NCBI GenBank assembly: GCA_903881085.1
Contig: CAIRSA010000495.1
Coordinates: forward strand, 19,659 to 83,658
DNA length: 64,000 bases
Source of the DNA: an uncultured Acidobacteriia bacterium
Lineage (GTDB): Bacteria > Acidobacteriota > Terriglobia > Bryobacterales > Bryobacteraceae
Direction of reading: 5' to 3'
The notes under the pieces were generated by a model. That model ran no database searches. It was not told the DNA's origin and worked only from the letters and a program-made list of their open reading frames with translations. Below, piece after piece: positions 17,091 to 26,376 of the stretch. Position 1 is the first letter of the stretch; every line of letters begins with the position of its first letter. The position numbers were made by a program, and so were the translations under genes.

Positions 17091-19607
17091 CTATTTTTTC
17101 AGAGCAAAGAAAACGACGAGCATGACTGCCAGCAGGAACATTCCGCCGAGAATCACGTACAGCAGGGCATTGCTCTTTTTGGTGACCACCGGCGGCGGTG
17201 CTACGACTGCAGGCTTCGCCTGGGGAGCGGGTGACGGGGAGTTGAACATCTGTGTAAAGTCGCTGGGACCTTGCGGCAACTGTGGATTGCCCATTGGCCT
17301 TGGCTGCTGTGGAGTTGAAAAGGCCTGTGTGGCGCCGCCAAGCGGCATTGGAGTTGCGGGCATTGGCGGAGCCTGTGCTCCTCCGGCTCCAGGGTTGACC
17401 GTTCCGAACATGCGCGTAAATTCACCCGGTCCGCCGGCAGGTGCTGGCGGGGGTGTGGGTGGTTGCATGGGCCCGCCGAATCCGGCGGATGGTAAGCCGC
17501 TGCCCGCTTGCGGCGGCTGCTGGGGGTTTTGAAAATATCGCTCGAAATCACTTGCCCCGCTGGAAGGCCCCGGAGGCGGAGCGAATGGCTTCTGCGGCTG
17601 TGCCTCGAACATGCGAGTGAACTCACCTGGGCCTTGTTGCAGAGGCGCTGGCGCCGGAATTGGCGGCGGCGCGCCCTGGTGCGATTGGAACATACGGGTA
17701 AACTCACCCGGTTCTGCTTGCGGTGGGGCCGGAGGCGCTGCAGCAGCAGGAGAAGCGGCAAACATGTTAGTGAATTCGCCCGGCTGCGGTTGCGCTAGGC
17801 GAGGCGGCGCGGCGGCTACAGGAGCGGCGGGGGGCGCAGGTTTAGCAGGAACTGTTGCAGGCTTGTTTCGCACAGGCACCTGAAACAGCTTCATAAAATC
17901 TTCGTCTTTCAAATTTGTTTTTGCAGCCGCTGAAGGAGCCGGTGGAGGTATGGGCGGGAGAGGCTCCGGCTGAGGTGGCAGCGGCACCACGGGCCCGAGG
18001 AATTCCGGGCGTGCGGAAACTGGGGCAACCGGTGGCTGCGGACCTTGGAACATGCGGGTAAACTCGCCGGCTTCGGCAGAAGCAGGAACTGGGGGCGCAG
18101 CAGGAACCGGCGCCGGCCGCTGTGGGGGGGCCGGCGGCTGCGGAATCATGTTTGCAGGAGCTGGCGGAAACAACCGCGAGAATTCGCTCGCTTCCTGCTG
18201 TGCGGGTGCTGCGGGCATGCTCGCGACGGGCGGTGCTGGTAGCGGTGGCGGGGGTGGCGCCTGTTGGGGCGCCGTTTGGAACATGCGCGTGAATTCGCCG
18301 GCTTGGGCTGAAGGCGGAGGTGCCGGCAGGGGTGCTGGTGGGGGCGGCACTGGTTGCGGCGCAGGGGGCGCGGTCTGAAACATGCGCGTGAATTCGCCGG
18401 CTTGAGCTGGAAGCGGTGCTGCAGCCGCGGGGGCGACAGGCGTCGGCACTGTTGGCGCCGGCGGAGGCGGCATTGGTTGCGCGAGCGCCGGCGCGGTTTG
18501 AAAAAGCCAATCGAATTCGTCTGGTTCGGCTGGCTGAGAAGCTGCCGGAGCTTGTGCAACAGGCAGCGGCGCTGGCTGGGGCGGCACTACTTGCGGCGCA
18601 GGGGGCGCAGTCTGAAACATACGCGTGAATTCACCAGGCGGAGCTGGAGGCGGAGTTCCAGCCGTGTGGGCGACAGGCGCCGGCGGAGGCGGCATTGGTT
18701 GCGCGAGGGCCGGCGCGGTTTGAAAAAGCCGTTCGAATTCGTCTGGTTCGGCTGGCTGCGGAGTTGCCGGCGCGTGGGCAACAGGCAGCGGCACCGGCGG
18801 GGCAGTTTGGAACAACCGTTCGAATTCGTCTGGTTCGGCGGGCTGCGAAGCCGCCGGGGCGTGTGCAACCGGGAGTGGTGCTGGCGGAGGGGCCGGAGGG
18901 GTTTGAACCATCCGCGCGAATTCGTCTGGTTCGGCGGGCGGCGGAGGCGTTGGCGTATGTGCAACAGGCATCGGGGCGGGCGGTGCCGGAGGGGTAGGCG
19001 CAGATCGAAACATCCGCGTGAATTCGCCGGCTTCGACCGGGAGCGGAGCAGCCGCGGGCACAGGTTCCGGCCTCGGCGCTTGCGGACGTGTGCGCAAAGT
19101 CGACGAAGGAGGCGAAGCCACGGAAAACGCGGTGGCGCCGTAATCATAGTTCACAGCAGGCGGTGGCAGCGGCGCAGGCGGCGGTGGAGCAGGAAGTGGT
19201 TGCGAAATTGTTTGCCCACCTGCGAACATTCTGTTGAATGCGTCTTCAGCGGCGGGCGTCGGCGTTACAGGAGCAACGGGAAATGGCGCGGTAGCCGGTG
19301 ACGGAGGCGCGGATGCGGGCAAAAGCACCGCCCGGAGCAGAAATTCTTTCAATCCAACGCGGCCGGGAAGTAACTCTGCAATTACATACGGGGTGCCCTC
19401 GTGCTCGCCCTGTTCGACGATGAATTTGCGATCCTCAAACGGCAAGCGGCCGATTCGCGCCAGCAGGGCAACCGTCTCGGCCGTCTTTCCGCCGGTAAAC
19501 AGATGCGCTTCCAGGGCTCGCCCTGTCGAATTCTCTCGCGCGACAAATGTTTTGACGCCGTCGTCGCGCAACAGCGCGAGCAGCTCGTATTTTTGGTAGA
19601 AGCTCAT
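17091..19607 (-). CDS. Tail-anchored Pro-rich protein with about 18 GEFTRMF-like motifs and a kinase-N-lobe-like domain
   Basis: 838 residues from the ATG at 19607, preceded by GAGG; an earlier in-frame start at 19652 has less support. Residues 5-95 resemble the N-lobe of the Ser/Thr kinases in this same cluster (YELLALL ... GTPYVIAELLPG), but the glycine loop and the strand-3 lysine are missing and no C-lobe follows. Residues 110-800 are Pro/Ala-rich and carry about 18 copies of a motif G/D/S-E/D-F-x-x-M/L-F; eight read exactly GEFTRMF. They are spaced by roughly 20-60 residues of linker. The C-terminus is a single membrane segment (LYVILGGMFLLAVMLVVFF) with two lysines, so the protein is tail-anchored with the repeats in the cytoplasm. 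The function is unknown. The layout suggests a multivalent scaffold whose motif threonines the nearby kinases could phosphorylate. Confidence 0.85.
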   Translation of the reverse strand: MSFYQKYELLALLRDDGVKTFVARENSTGRALEAHLFTGGKTAETVALLARIGRLPFEDRKFIVEQGEHEGTPYVIAELLPGRVGLKEFLLRAVLLPASAPPSPATAPFPVAPVTPTPAAEDAFNRMFAGGQTISQPLPAPPPPAPLPPPAVNYDYGATAFSVASPPSSTLRTRPQAPRPEPVPAAAPLPVEAGEFTRMFRSAPTPPAPPAPMPVAHTPTPPPPAEPDEFARMVQTPPAPPPAPLPVAHAPAASQPAEPDEFERLFQTAPPVPLPVAHAPATPQPAEPDEFERLFQTAPALAQPMPPPPAPVAHTAGTPPPAPPGEFTRMFQTAPPAPQVVPPQPAPLPVAQAPAASQPAEPDEFDWLFQTAPALAQPMPPPPAPTVPTPVAPAAAAPLPAQAGEFTRMFQTAPPAPQPVPPPPAPLPAPPPSAQAGEFTRMFQTAPQQAPPPPPLPAPPVASMPAAPAQQEASEFSRLFPPAPANMIPQPPAPPQRPAPVPAAPPVPASAEAGEFTRMFQGPQPPVAPVSARPEFLGPVVPLPPQPEPLPPIPPPAPSAAAKTNLKDEDFMKLFQVPVRNKPATVPAKPAPPAAPVAAAPPRLAQPQPGEFTNMFAASPAAAAPPAPPQAEPGEFTRMFQSHQGAPPPIPAPAPLQQGPGEFTRMFEAQPQKPFAPPPGPSSGASDFERYFQNPQQPPQAGSGLPSAGFGGPMQPPTPPPAPAGGPGEFTRMFGTVNPGAGGAQAPPMPATPMPLGGATQAFSTPQQPRPMGNPQLPQGPSDFTQMFNSPSPAPQAKPAVVAPPPVVTKKSNALLYVILGGMFLLAVMLVVFFALKK

Positions 19608-19743
19608 GGTTGCCTCACTTAATGGACTCAGCTTAGCATGACCGGGAGCCATACAACCTGCGGCCCGTAGCCGGACGAAATCTCTATGCTAGAGTAGTGT
19701 TTGCGTGCGGGCATAGTCCGCCGGTATTTCGTGGATGAAGAGC

Positions 19744-21096
19744 ATGGATCACCTTTCCAAAGTCGTATGGTCGGAAGGAATGTATCTCGGTCCGCACCAG
19801 TTCCAGCTGCAGACCCGGTACTTCGAAGATTCCCTGCGTTTCGCCACGTCGTCACTGTGGTTTTCCCCTTACGGACTCATCGGCTGCGAGCTGGACGGCG
19901 AGGCCCTCATCAACGGCGTCGTTCAATTGACTCACGCCCGAGGCATCTTCCCTGACGGCCTTTCCTTTCACATGCCCGAAAGCGATGTGCTGCCTGCGCC
20001 GCTGCCCATTGCCGATCTGTTTCCTGTCATGCGCGACTCCATCAATGTTCTACTTGCCATCCCGCCACGTCGGCGCAATGGCCTGAACTGCGTGGAAGAG
20101 GCAGAAGATGCGGCGAAGGTGCGCTTTGTTGCTCATACGGAACTGCAATTCGACGAAAACACCGGCCTCGATGAACAACCCGTGCGTCTGGGCCGGAAGA
20201 ACGTACGTCTGATGCTTGACACCGGGGAAAGCAGCGGATTGGTGACATTGCCCGTGGCAAGAATCATGCGTGATGGCGCAGGACACTTTGTTTTCGATCC
20301 TTCGTTCATTCCACCATGCCTTGAGATTGTCGCCAGTAATCGGATTCTCGCCATTCTTGGCAGGCTGCTTGATATTCTGGAAGAAAAGAGCGCGGCATTG
20401 GGGCGCGGCAGGCAGGCCGGGGCGCGCTCGTGGTCGGAGTATTCATCGCGGGATATCGCAAATTTCTGGATGCTGCACACTGTTCATTCGGCACTGGCGC
20501 CGTTGCGGCACTTGTTTATCAGTAAACGCAAACATCCCGAGGAACTATATGTGGAGTTGGCGCGGCTGGGCGGCGCATTGTGCACTTTTGCCATCGACTC
20601 GCATCCGGGCGCACTGCCTAAGTACGACCACGACAATCTGGACAAATGTTTTGAGTCGCTCGATACCCATATCCGCACGCATCTGGAAACCATCATCCCG
20701 ACAAATTGCATCTCCATACCGCTGGTGAAGAGGGCTGAGTTCTTTTACGAAGCGCAGGTTACCGATCAGCGCTGCCTGGATCGCTCGAAGTGGGTCTTCG
20801 CAATATCCTCGAGCGTTGGCGAAGTGGCCGTTATCCAAAAATCACCCACCCTGGTGAAGGTCTGTTCCAAACAATACTTGCCTAAATTGGTTGAGCGAGC
20901 GCTGCCAGGAATGCAGTTGACACATCTGAGCGTGCCGCCGGCGGCGATTTCGACTCACGTGGACATGCAGTATTTCAGCATTAATAAAGCCGGCCCGTGT
21001 TGGGAAAGCATCGTCAGCACGCGCCAGCTTGGCATCTATGTCCCGGGCGATCTGCCCGACCCGAAATTGGAATTGCTGGTAGTGTTGGAATCGTAG
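19744..21096 (+). CDS. tssK: Type VI secretion baseplate protein TssK (copy 2)
   Basis: 450 residues from the ATG at 19744. This start puts the V-V-W motif at residues 7-9, exactly as in copy 1 (V-I-W). An ATG three codons upstream (19735) is also possible. Shared TssK segments are AGIFPDG-type (ARGIFPDGLSFHMPES), SSRDIANFWMLHTVHS, KHPEELYVELARLGGALCTF and CSKQYLPKLVERALPGMQLTH. The two copies are plainly homologous along their length but differ in most positions. They may form hetero-oligomers or serve two baseplate types. It is divergent from the GEFTRMF-repeat gene and followed by tssL 61 bases later. Confidence 0.88.
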   Translation: MDHLSKVVWSEGMYLGPHQFQLQTRYFEDSLRFATSSLWFSPYGLIGCELDGEALINGVVQLTHARGIFPDGLSFHMPESDVLPAPLPIADLFPVMRDSINVLLAIPPRRRNGLNCVEEAEDAAKVRFVAHTELQFDENTGLDEQPVRLGRKNVRLMLDTGESSGLVTLPVARIMRDGAGHFVFDPSFIPPCLEIVASNRILAILGRLLDILEEKSAALGRGRQAGARSWSEYSSRDIANFWMLHTVHSALAPLRHLFISKRKHPEELYVELARLGGALCTFAIDSHPGALPKYDHDNLDKCFESLDTHIRTHLETIIPTNCISIPLVKRAEFFYEAQVTDQRCLDRSKWVFAISSSVGEVAVIQKSPTLVKVCSKQYLPKLVERALPGMQLTHLSVPPAAISTHVDMQYFSINKAGPCWESIVSTRQLGIYVPGDLPDPKLELLVVLES

Positions 21097-21157
21097 GCGC
21101 GGAAAATTTCTGACGTCAATTGGTTTCCAATTGCGCGTATACAACGAGAGGTTCTGA

Positions 21158-21877
21158 ATGAATCCCAATGCGGCGGGCGGCGATCGGCGTCCGGAAAATC
21201 TGGCCCTGATGTTTCAGGAGCTTTTTACTGTAACGGAGCGGTTGCGCTCCAACAGACAGGCAGTCAACGATTCGGCAAGCTTTCGCCAGCAGATTCGCGA
21301 AGCCATAAAAATGGCCTCCGCGGATTCCAGCAGCCGTGGCTACTCGGCGGAGGAGATTCAACTGGCGAAGTTCGCCGTTGTGGCCTTTCTCGACGAATCC
21401 ATTCTGAATCTGGGACTCGCCATCTTTGCCGATTGGCCGCGCCAACCACTACAGGAAGAGTACTTCGGCCACCACAATTCGGGCGAGATTTTCTTTCAAC
21501 ACCTGCAGACCATGTTAGGCCTCAACGACTCCCAAACGCTGGCCGATGTCCTGGAGGTCTATTACCTATGTATGCTGCTGGGCTTTGCCGGAAAGTACAC
21601 CTTGGGCAATCGCGGTGAATTGCATGAAGTGTTGCAACGGACGGCGGAAAACATCCATCGCATCCGCCGCACAAGTGGGGACATCTCCCCGGCCTGGATG
21701 CCGGCCAAAGGACAATTCGTCCCCACCGCTGGAAAGGACCCTTGGGTGATGCGGTTGGCAATCGTCGCGGCTTTCTGTGTGTTTTTAGCAGTGGGACTGT
21801 TCGTGGTCTATAAGGTCACACTGGGTTCCTCTATTTCGGAGATTACTTCGGCCAGTATCTCCAAGGAGGCAAAATGA
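21158..21877 (+). CDS. tssL: Type VI secretion membrane protein TssL (DotU/IcmH family)
   Basis: 239 residues with a GAGAGG ribosome-binding site. Residues 15-185 form the cytoplasmic DotU helical domain (LMFQELFTVTERLRSN, FLDESILNLG, EEYFGHHNSGEIFF, EVYYLCMLLGFAGKY). One C-terminal membrane span (about 203-225) follows, then a short periplasmic tail. No peptidoglycan-binding extension is present. TssL joins TssM in the inner-membrane complex and contacts TssK. The gene overlaps tssM by ATGA, with a strong AAGGAGG just ahead of the tssM start. Confidence 0.92.
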   Translation: MNPNAAGGDRRPENLALMFQELFTVTERLRSNRQAVNDSASFRQQIREAIKMASADSSSRGYSAEEIQLAKFAVVAFLDESILNLGLAIFADWPRQPLQEEYFGHHNSGEIFFQHLQTMLGLNDSQTLADVLEVYYLCMLLGFAGKYTLGNRGELHEVLQRTAENIHRIRRTSGDISPAWMPAKGQFVPTAGKDPWVMRLAIVAAFCVFLAVGLFVVYKVTLGSSISEITSASISKEAK

Positions 21878-24800
21878 GCCCGCAAATCATTGGCGCGGTG
21901 ATCTTAGCTTTGTTCCTGGTAGTTGCGTTCTTCATACCCAAGCTGATGGACCTTCAGGGCTCAAGCTTTTTTATCCTCTTCGGCCTGCTGTCAACGTTGG
22001 GTGCAGCCGCCTATGGGGTCTTTTTGTGGTTCATGCAGAAGAAGGGCGAATCCGCAACCGCCGGCGATCAGGCCGCTGAAATCATCGGTGCAAGCGGCGA
22101 CGCTGAGATCGACCAGTTGGTACGTGAGGCCGACGCCAAACTTTCCGGCACCAAAGGCGCGAGAACATCCACGCTGCCTGCCGTTTTCCTGGTCGGCGAT
22201 AGCGGCTCTACAAAAACCACTGTGCTCGTGAACTGCGGACTCGAGCCGGAACTGTTGGCCGGGCAGATTTATCAGGAAGGTTCCACCATTGTTCCAACGC
22301 GTGCGGCGAATATTTTTCTGGCCAGGAACGCGTTGTTTGTCGATGCGGGCGGCGCGCTGCTCGGTGACACCAATCGTTGGACCCGGCTGGTTAAGCGGCT
22401 GTCGCCAGCCAAACAGGCCCCGCGCGCGGCCATCGTTTGTTGCGACGCCGAGACCTTCCTGCGCCAGGGCGCGGCAGAGGCCGCCTCCAACGCAGCGCGC
22501 ACGCTGCACGCAAAACTTGGCGTGATCTCAGAACAACTGGGTATCAGCTTTCCCGTCTACGTTCTATTTACCCGCTCTGACCGTATGCCGTTCTTTCTCG
22601 ACTTTGTTCGCAATCTGAGCAACGACGAAACGATGCAGGTGTTCGGCATGACCGTGCCAATCAAACCCGTTTCCACCGGCGTCTACGCCGAGGAGGAAAC
22701 GCGCCGCTTGAACGAACTATTCGGTCACCTGTTCTATTCCCTGGCCGACAAACGAACCATTTATCTGCCGCGGGAGAACGATCCGAAGAATATCCCCGGC
22801 GCGTACGAATTTCCGCGAGAGTTCCGTAAGCTGCGCGGTCCCATGGTGCAATTTCTGGTGGACCTGTGCCGGCCCAGCCAACTGCGCGTTTCGCCCTTCC
22901 TGCGCGGCTTCTACTTCAGTGGAGTTCGCCCCATCATCTTGAACGATGCGGCGCCAACGCCCGCCGTCAAAGCGCAGCAATCGGCCTTCGAAGGTGCTGC
23001 CGGTGCAACCGGCGTCTTCAAAGCGAGTGCTCCCGGGCCGCGTCAACCGCAGATGGCAATGCCTTCCGGCGGCTCGCGAAAAGTGCCGCAGTGGGTCTTC
23101 CTCACCCGCTTGTTCAATGACGTGATTCTGAGCGACAAAGACGGCATGGCAGCCAGCGGAACCTCCACCAAAACCTCCGCCACGCGCAGATTGCTGTTGA
23201 GCGTTGCCGCGGTCGTGAGCCTGATCGCCGTCACCTGCTTCACCGTTTCGTTTGTCAGAAATCGATCGATGGTCAACACCGCAGCGGAGGCCGCGAACGG
23301 AATGGGCGTGGTGGATCCGGCAGGCCAGGATGCGGCCAACGTGGATTCGTTGCGCAAGCTGGAAACACTGCGCCAATCGCTGGAGCGGCTCGCCAACTAT
23401 GATCGCGAAGGTGCGCCGTGGAGCATGCGCATGGGCCTCTACACCGGCACCGATCTGTATCCGAAGATTCGCAAGCTGTACTACCGGCGCTTCGATCAGA
23501 TGCTGCTGGCGCAAACACGCACAGGTATGCTGGGAACCATGCAACGGCTGCCTGCCGCGCCTGGCCCCGCCACCGATGAGTACGGCCCTACGTACGACAC
23601 ATTGAAGGGCTATCTGATCATGACTTCGAACCATGACAAGAGCACACGGCCATTTCTCTCTCCGCTGTTGTTGAACCGCTGGTCGGCCGGACGCAATGTG
23701 GATGCCAAGCGCATGCAACTGGCGCAGAAACAGTTCGACTACTATAGTGACGATCTGAAAATCGAGAATCCCTTCGCTTCGGAAAATGACGGCGCGGCAA
23801 TCGAACGCGCGCGCGATTATCTTTCGAAGTTCTCGGGAATCGAGGCGATCTACCGCTACATGTTGAGCGAAGCCTCGCGCCAGAACAAATCTGTCAACTT
23901 CAACAAGCTGTTCCCCGGCTCGGATGAGGTGGTGGTGAACAATCGCGACATCGCCGGCGCATTCACCAAGACCGGCTGGGACACGATGAAGAACTCCATC
24001 AAGAAAGCCGACAAGTTCTTCGCTGGTGAAAAGTGGGTGCTGGGCGATCGCGCGGCGGTGGGCGCCATCGATCGCGTGCAGCTGGAAAAAGATCTCACGG
24101 ACCGTTACACGAAGGACTTCATCGATCAATGGCGCACCTACATCAAGGTTTCGGTAGTGAAGAACTACGCCGATCTGGCTGACGCTTCGAAGAAGTTGAA
24201 CACGCTCTCAGGCAATCAGACGCCGCTACTGGCGATGTTCTGGCTGGCTTCGCAAAACACCGCGGTGGATTCGGACAAGGTGAAGGTAGCCTTCGACTCC
24301 GTCTACAAGATCGTGCCGCCGCCGGCGACCGCGCCGCAGTACATTCTGCCTTCGAATTCCAACTACATTGGTGCGCTGACAAACTTGCAAGTAGCTGTGG
24401 AACAGGCCGTCCCCAAGAAGGACGATCCGGCAGCCGCGCAGAATACGCTGTCGGTGGCAGGCAACGCGAAGCTTTCGGTGAAGTCGCTGGCCAGCACGTT
24501 CATGATCGATCAGGACGGACAACTGCAACAGGTTTCCCAGAAGCTGCTTGAAGACCCTATCACGCACATTGAAGCGATGCTGAAAGGCGCGGGGGGCAAG
24601 GACTTGAACGCGGCGGGCGCAGGCATGTGCCGCAGCTTCGCAGCGGTAAAGAACAAATTTCCGTTCAATCAAAAATCATCAATGGATGCGACCCTGGACG
24701 ACGTGGGCAAAGTCTTCCGGCCTAAGGACGGTGCGCTGTGGACGCTCTATGAATCCGGCTTGAAGAAATACATCAAGAAAGAGGGCAACCAATGGGTGGC

Positions 24801-25281
24801 GCAGCCTGACCCTTCAGGTGCTGTCGTCATCAATCCGGCCTTCCTGCGGTTCTTTAACGACGCAGCACGATTCTCCGATGCCGTTTACCCGGGCGGAGTC
24901 ACGGAACCGATGATGCGCTACACACTGGCGCCTGTGAAATCGGAGCAGATTGAAAGCATGACGCTGACCATAGGCGGGCAGACTGCCAAGAACAGCTCCA
25001 AGCAATTCGTCTGGCCCGGTTCCGGCAAGGCGGAAGTGAAGTTGATCGTAAAGCTCGCGGGCGGATCGGAACTCCCGGTACAGGATATCGAACCGAGCTT
25101 GTGGAGCGTGTTCCGCTTCTTCGCCGACGCCGATAGAACCGAAGGGAATAATATAGAGTGGGTAATGCGGCAGGGAAAAGCCGGCAAAGCGATCGTCACT
25201 TACAGGTTCATCGTTGATCCGCCTGTATTATCCAAGGACTTCCTGTCTGGCTTGAACTGCGTGCCACAAGTGGCAAAATGA
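21874..25281 (+). CDS. tssM: Type VI secretion membrane ATPase-like protein TssM (IcmF family)
   Basis: 1135 residues. Two membrane spans lie at the N-terminus (about 5-22 and 30-52). A cytoplasmic GTPase-like domain with Walker A GDSGSTKTT (around residues 108-116) follows, then a third span near 435-455 and a long periplasmic part with the IcmF-related and C-terminal beta domains. Length and order match canonical TssM. The Walker A is intact apart from S-T for the usual S-G-K-T spacing, so nucleotide binding is plausible. No TssJ lipoprotein gene accompanies it in the window. It is followed 8 bases later by a Ser/Thr kinase gene. Confidence 0.93.
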   Translation: MSPQIIGAVILALFLVVAFFIPKLMDLQGSSFFILFGLLSTLGAAAYGVFLWFMQKKGESATAGDQAAEIIGASGDAEIDQLVREADAKLSGTKGARTSTLPAVFLVGDSGSTKTTVLVNCGLEPELLAGQIYQEGSTIVPTRAANIFLARNALFVDAGGALLGDTNRWTRLVKRLSPAKQAPRAAIVCCDAETFLRQGAAEAASNAARTLHAKLGVISEQLGISFPVYVLFTRSDRMPFFLDFVRNLSNDETMQVFGMTVPIKPVSTGVYAEEETRRLNELFGHLFYSLADKRTIYLPRENDPKNIPGAYEFPREFRKLRGPMVQFLVDLCRPSQLRVSPFLRGFYFSGVRPIILNDAAPTPAVKAQQSAFEGAAGATGVFKASAPGPRQPQMAMPSGGSRKVPQWVFLTRLFNDVILSDKDGMAASGTSTKTSATRRLLLSVAAVVSLIAVTCFTVSFVRNRSMVNTAAEAANGMGVVDPAGQDAANVDSLRKLETLRQSLERLANYDREGAPWSMRMGLYTGTDLYPKIRKLYYRRFDQMLLAQTRTGMLGTMQRLPAAPGPATDEYGPTYDTLKGYLIMTSNHDKSTRPFLSPLLLNRWSAGRNVDAKRMQLAQKQFDYYSDDLKIENPFASENDGAAIERARDYLSKFSGIEAIYRYMLSEASRQNKSVNFNKLFPGSDEVVVNNRDIAGAFTKTGWDTMKNSIKKADKFFAGEKWVLGDRAAVGAIDRVQLEKDLTDRYTKDFIDQWRTYIKVSVVKNYADLADASKKLNTLSGNQTPLLAMFWLASQNTAVDSDKVKVAFDSVYKIVPPPATAPQYILPSNSNYIGALTNLQVAVEQAVPKKDDPAAAQNTLSVAGNAKLSVKSLASTFMIDQDGQLQQVSQKLLEDPITHIEAMLKGAGGKDLNAAGAGMCRSFAAVKNKFPFNQKSSMDATLDDVGKVFRPKDGALWTLYESGLKKYIKKEGNQWVAQPDPSGAVVINPAFLRFFNDAARFSDAVYPGGVTEPMMRYTLAPVKSEQIESMTLTIGGQTAKNSSKQFVWPGSGKAEVKLIVKLAGGSELPVQDIEPSLWSVFRFFADADRTEGNNIEWVMRQGKAGKAIVTYRFIVDPPVLSKDFLSGLNCVPQVAK

Positions 25282-25289
25282 GAGAGTAA

Positions 25290-26375
25290 ATGACCGAACC
25301 ACCACTGCAACTTCCAGCCCGGCTTGGCAAGTACGAACTCATCGAGTTTCTCGGTGGGGGTATGTCTCACGTCTACCGCGCGAAGGATTCCGTCCTGGGC
25401 CGCATGGTCGCGGTGAAGATCCTGACAGCCGCCGGATGCGCTGATCTTGAGGCCAAAGTGCGCTTTCTGCAAGAGGCGCGCATGGCGGGCGGCATCGTGC
25501 ACGAAAACATTATCAGCGTGTTCGACTTCGGGGAAGAAGGCGGAAAGCCTTACATCGTGATGGAGTTCCTGCGCGGCCAAAGCCTGCGCGACGTCATCAA
25601 GCAGGCGCAGACCGGCGATGTGTTGAACAAACTTTCGATGTGCATCCAGACCGCACGCGCGGTTGAGTTCATTCACTCAAAAAAAATCATCCATCGCGAC
25701 ATCAAACCTGAAAACGTGCACGTCGACGCTTTGGGCAGGATTAAGCTGATGGACTTCGGCATCGCCAAGAGCCAGGGCATGTCATTGACGCGCGCCGGCT
25801 TCACGCTAGGCACGCCCTATTACATGGCGCCAGAGCAGGTGCTGGGTAATCAGGTGACTCCGCTGGTTGACGTGTATGCCATGGGTATTTTGATGTTCGA
25901 ACTTTTTTCAGGCTTGAAGCCGATTCATGGCGACACGGTGGAAAAGATCTTCAACAACATTCTTTACGAGCCATTGAACATGGACCCGTTGCGGCTACAG
26001 GGAGTGTCGCAGCCTATCCAGGCCGTTATCGCAACATGTACGGCAAAGAATCCGGCTGAACGTTTCCAGACGATGGGCGATGTGGAGAACTCGCTGCAGC
26101 AGATTTATGAAGGCCTGGGCGGTGTCGCCAACAATCCAGCCTCGGGCATCAGTCAACGCAGGACAGTTTCCTCAGGCGCACACGATGCCCTCAGGCCTGC
26201 AAAAGCTGCGCCGCCGCTGCCCGCACCTCCGCAGCAAAGCGGTGCAGCATCGTTTCTCGATTCGCTGCCCGCACCGTTGCGCTCACAGACCGCTTTGATG
26301 GTGATGGTTGCGGTAGGAGTGCTGGGCGTGATGGGTGTCTGCTACCTGCTTCTTTCGATCCTTAAGATTATTTGA
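25290..26375 (+). CDS. Membrane-anchored Ser/Thr protein kinase (PpkA-like, kinase 1)
   Basis: 361 residues. A complete Hanks-type kinase domain spans 14-275: glycine loop LGGGMSHVY, Lys43 in VAVKIL, Glu in the C-helix, H-R-D-I-K-P-E-N with Asp137, DFG with Asp155, and TPYYMAPEQ. A Pro/Ala-rich linker and a single C-terminal membrane span (about 333-356) leave almost nothing outside the cell. It lies in the operon directly after tssM, like the threonine kinases that activate T6SS by phosphorylating Fha-type proteins. No FHA gene is visible here, so the GEFTRMF-repeat protein is a candidate substrate by inference. Confidence 0.93.
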   Translation: MTEPPLQLPARLGKYELIEFLGGGMSHVYRAKDSVLGRMVAVKILTAAGCADLEAKVRFLQEARMAGGIVHENIISVFDFGEEGGKPYIVMEFLRGQSLRDVIKQAQTGDVLNKLSMCIQTARAVEFIHSKKIIHRDIKPENVHVDALGRIKLMDFGIAKSQGMSLTRAGFTLGTPYYMAPEQVLGNQVTPLVDVYAMGILMFELFSGLKPIHGDTVEKIFNNILYEPLNMDPLRLQGVSQPIQAVIATCTAKNPAERFQTMGDVENSLQQIYEGLGGVANNPASGISQRRTVSSGAHDALRPAKAAPPLPAPPQQSGAASFLDSLPAPLRSQTALMVMVAVGVLGVMGVCYLLLSILKII

Positions 26376-26376
26376 A

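Noticed and set aside
18354..19301. Arg/Gly-rich plus-strand frame opposite the GEFTRMF gene
   Set aside because: Mirror of proline codons; not a protein of its own.
17091..19607. GEFTRMF repeats as a phage tail fibre or collagen-like surface protein
   Set aside because: Tail anchor leaves repeats in the cytoplasm and there is no signal peptide or phage gene nearby.
22717..24129. 470-codon minus-strand frame inside tssM
   Set aside because: Antisense shadow of GC-rich tssM; composition is Arg/His/Gly-rich with no recognisable motif.
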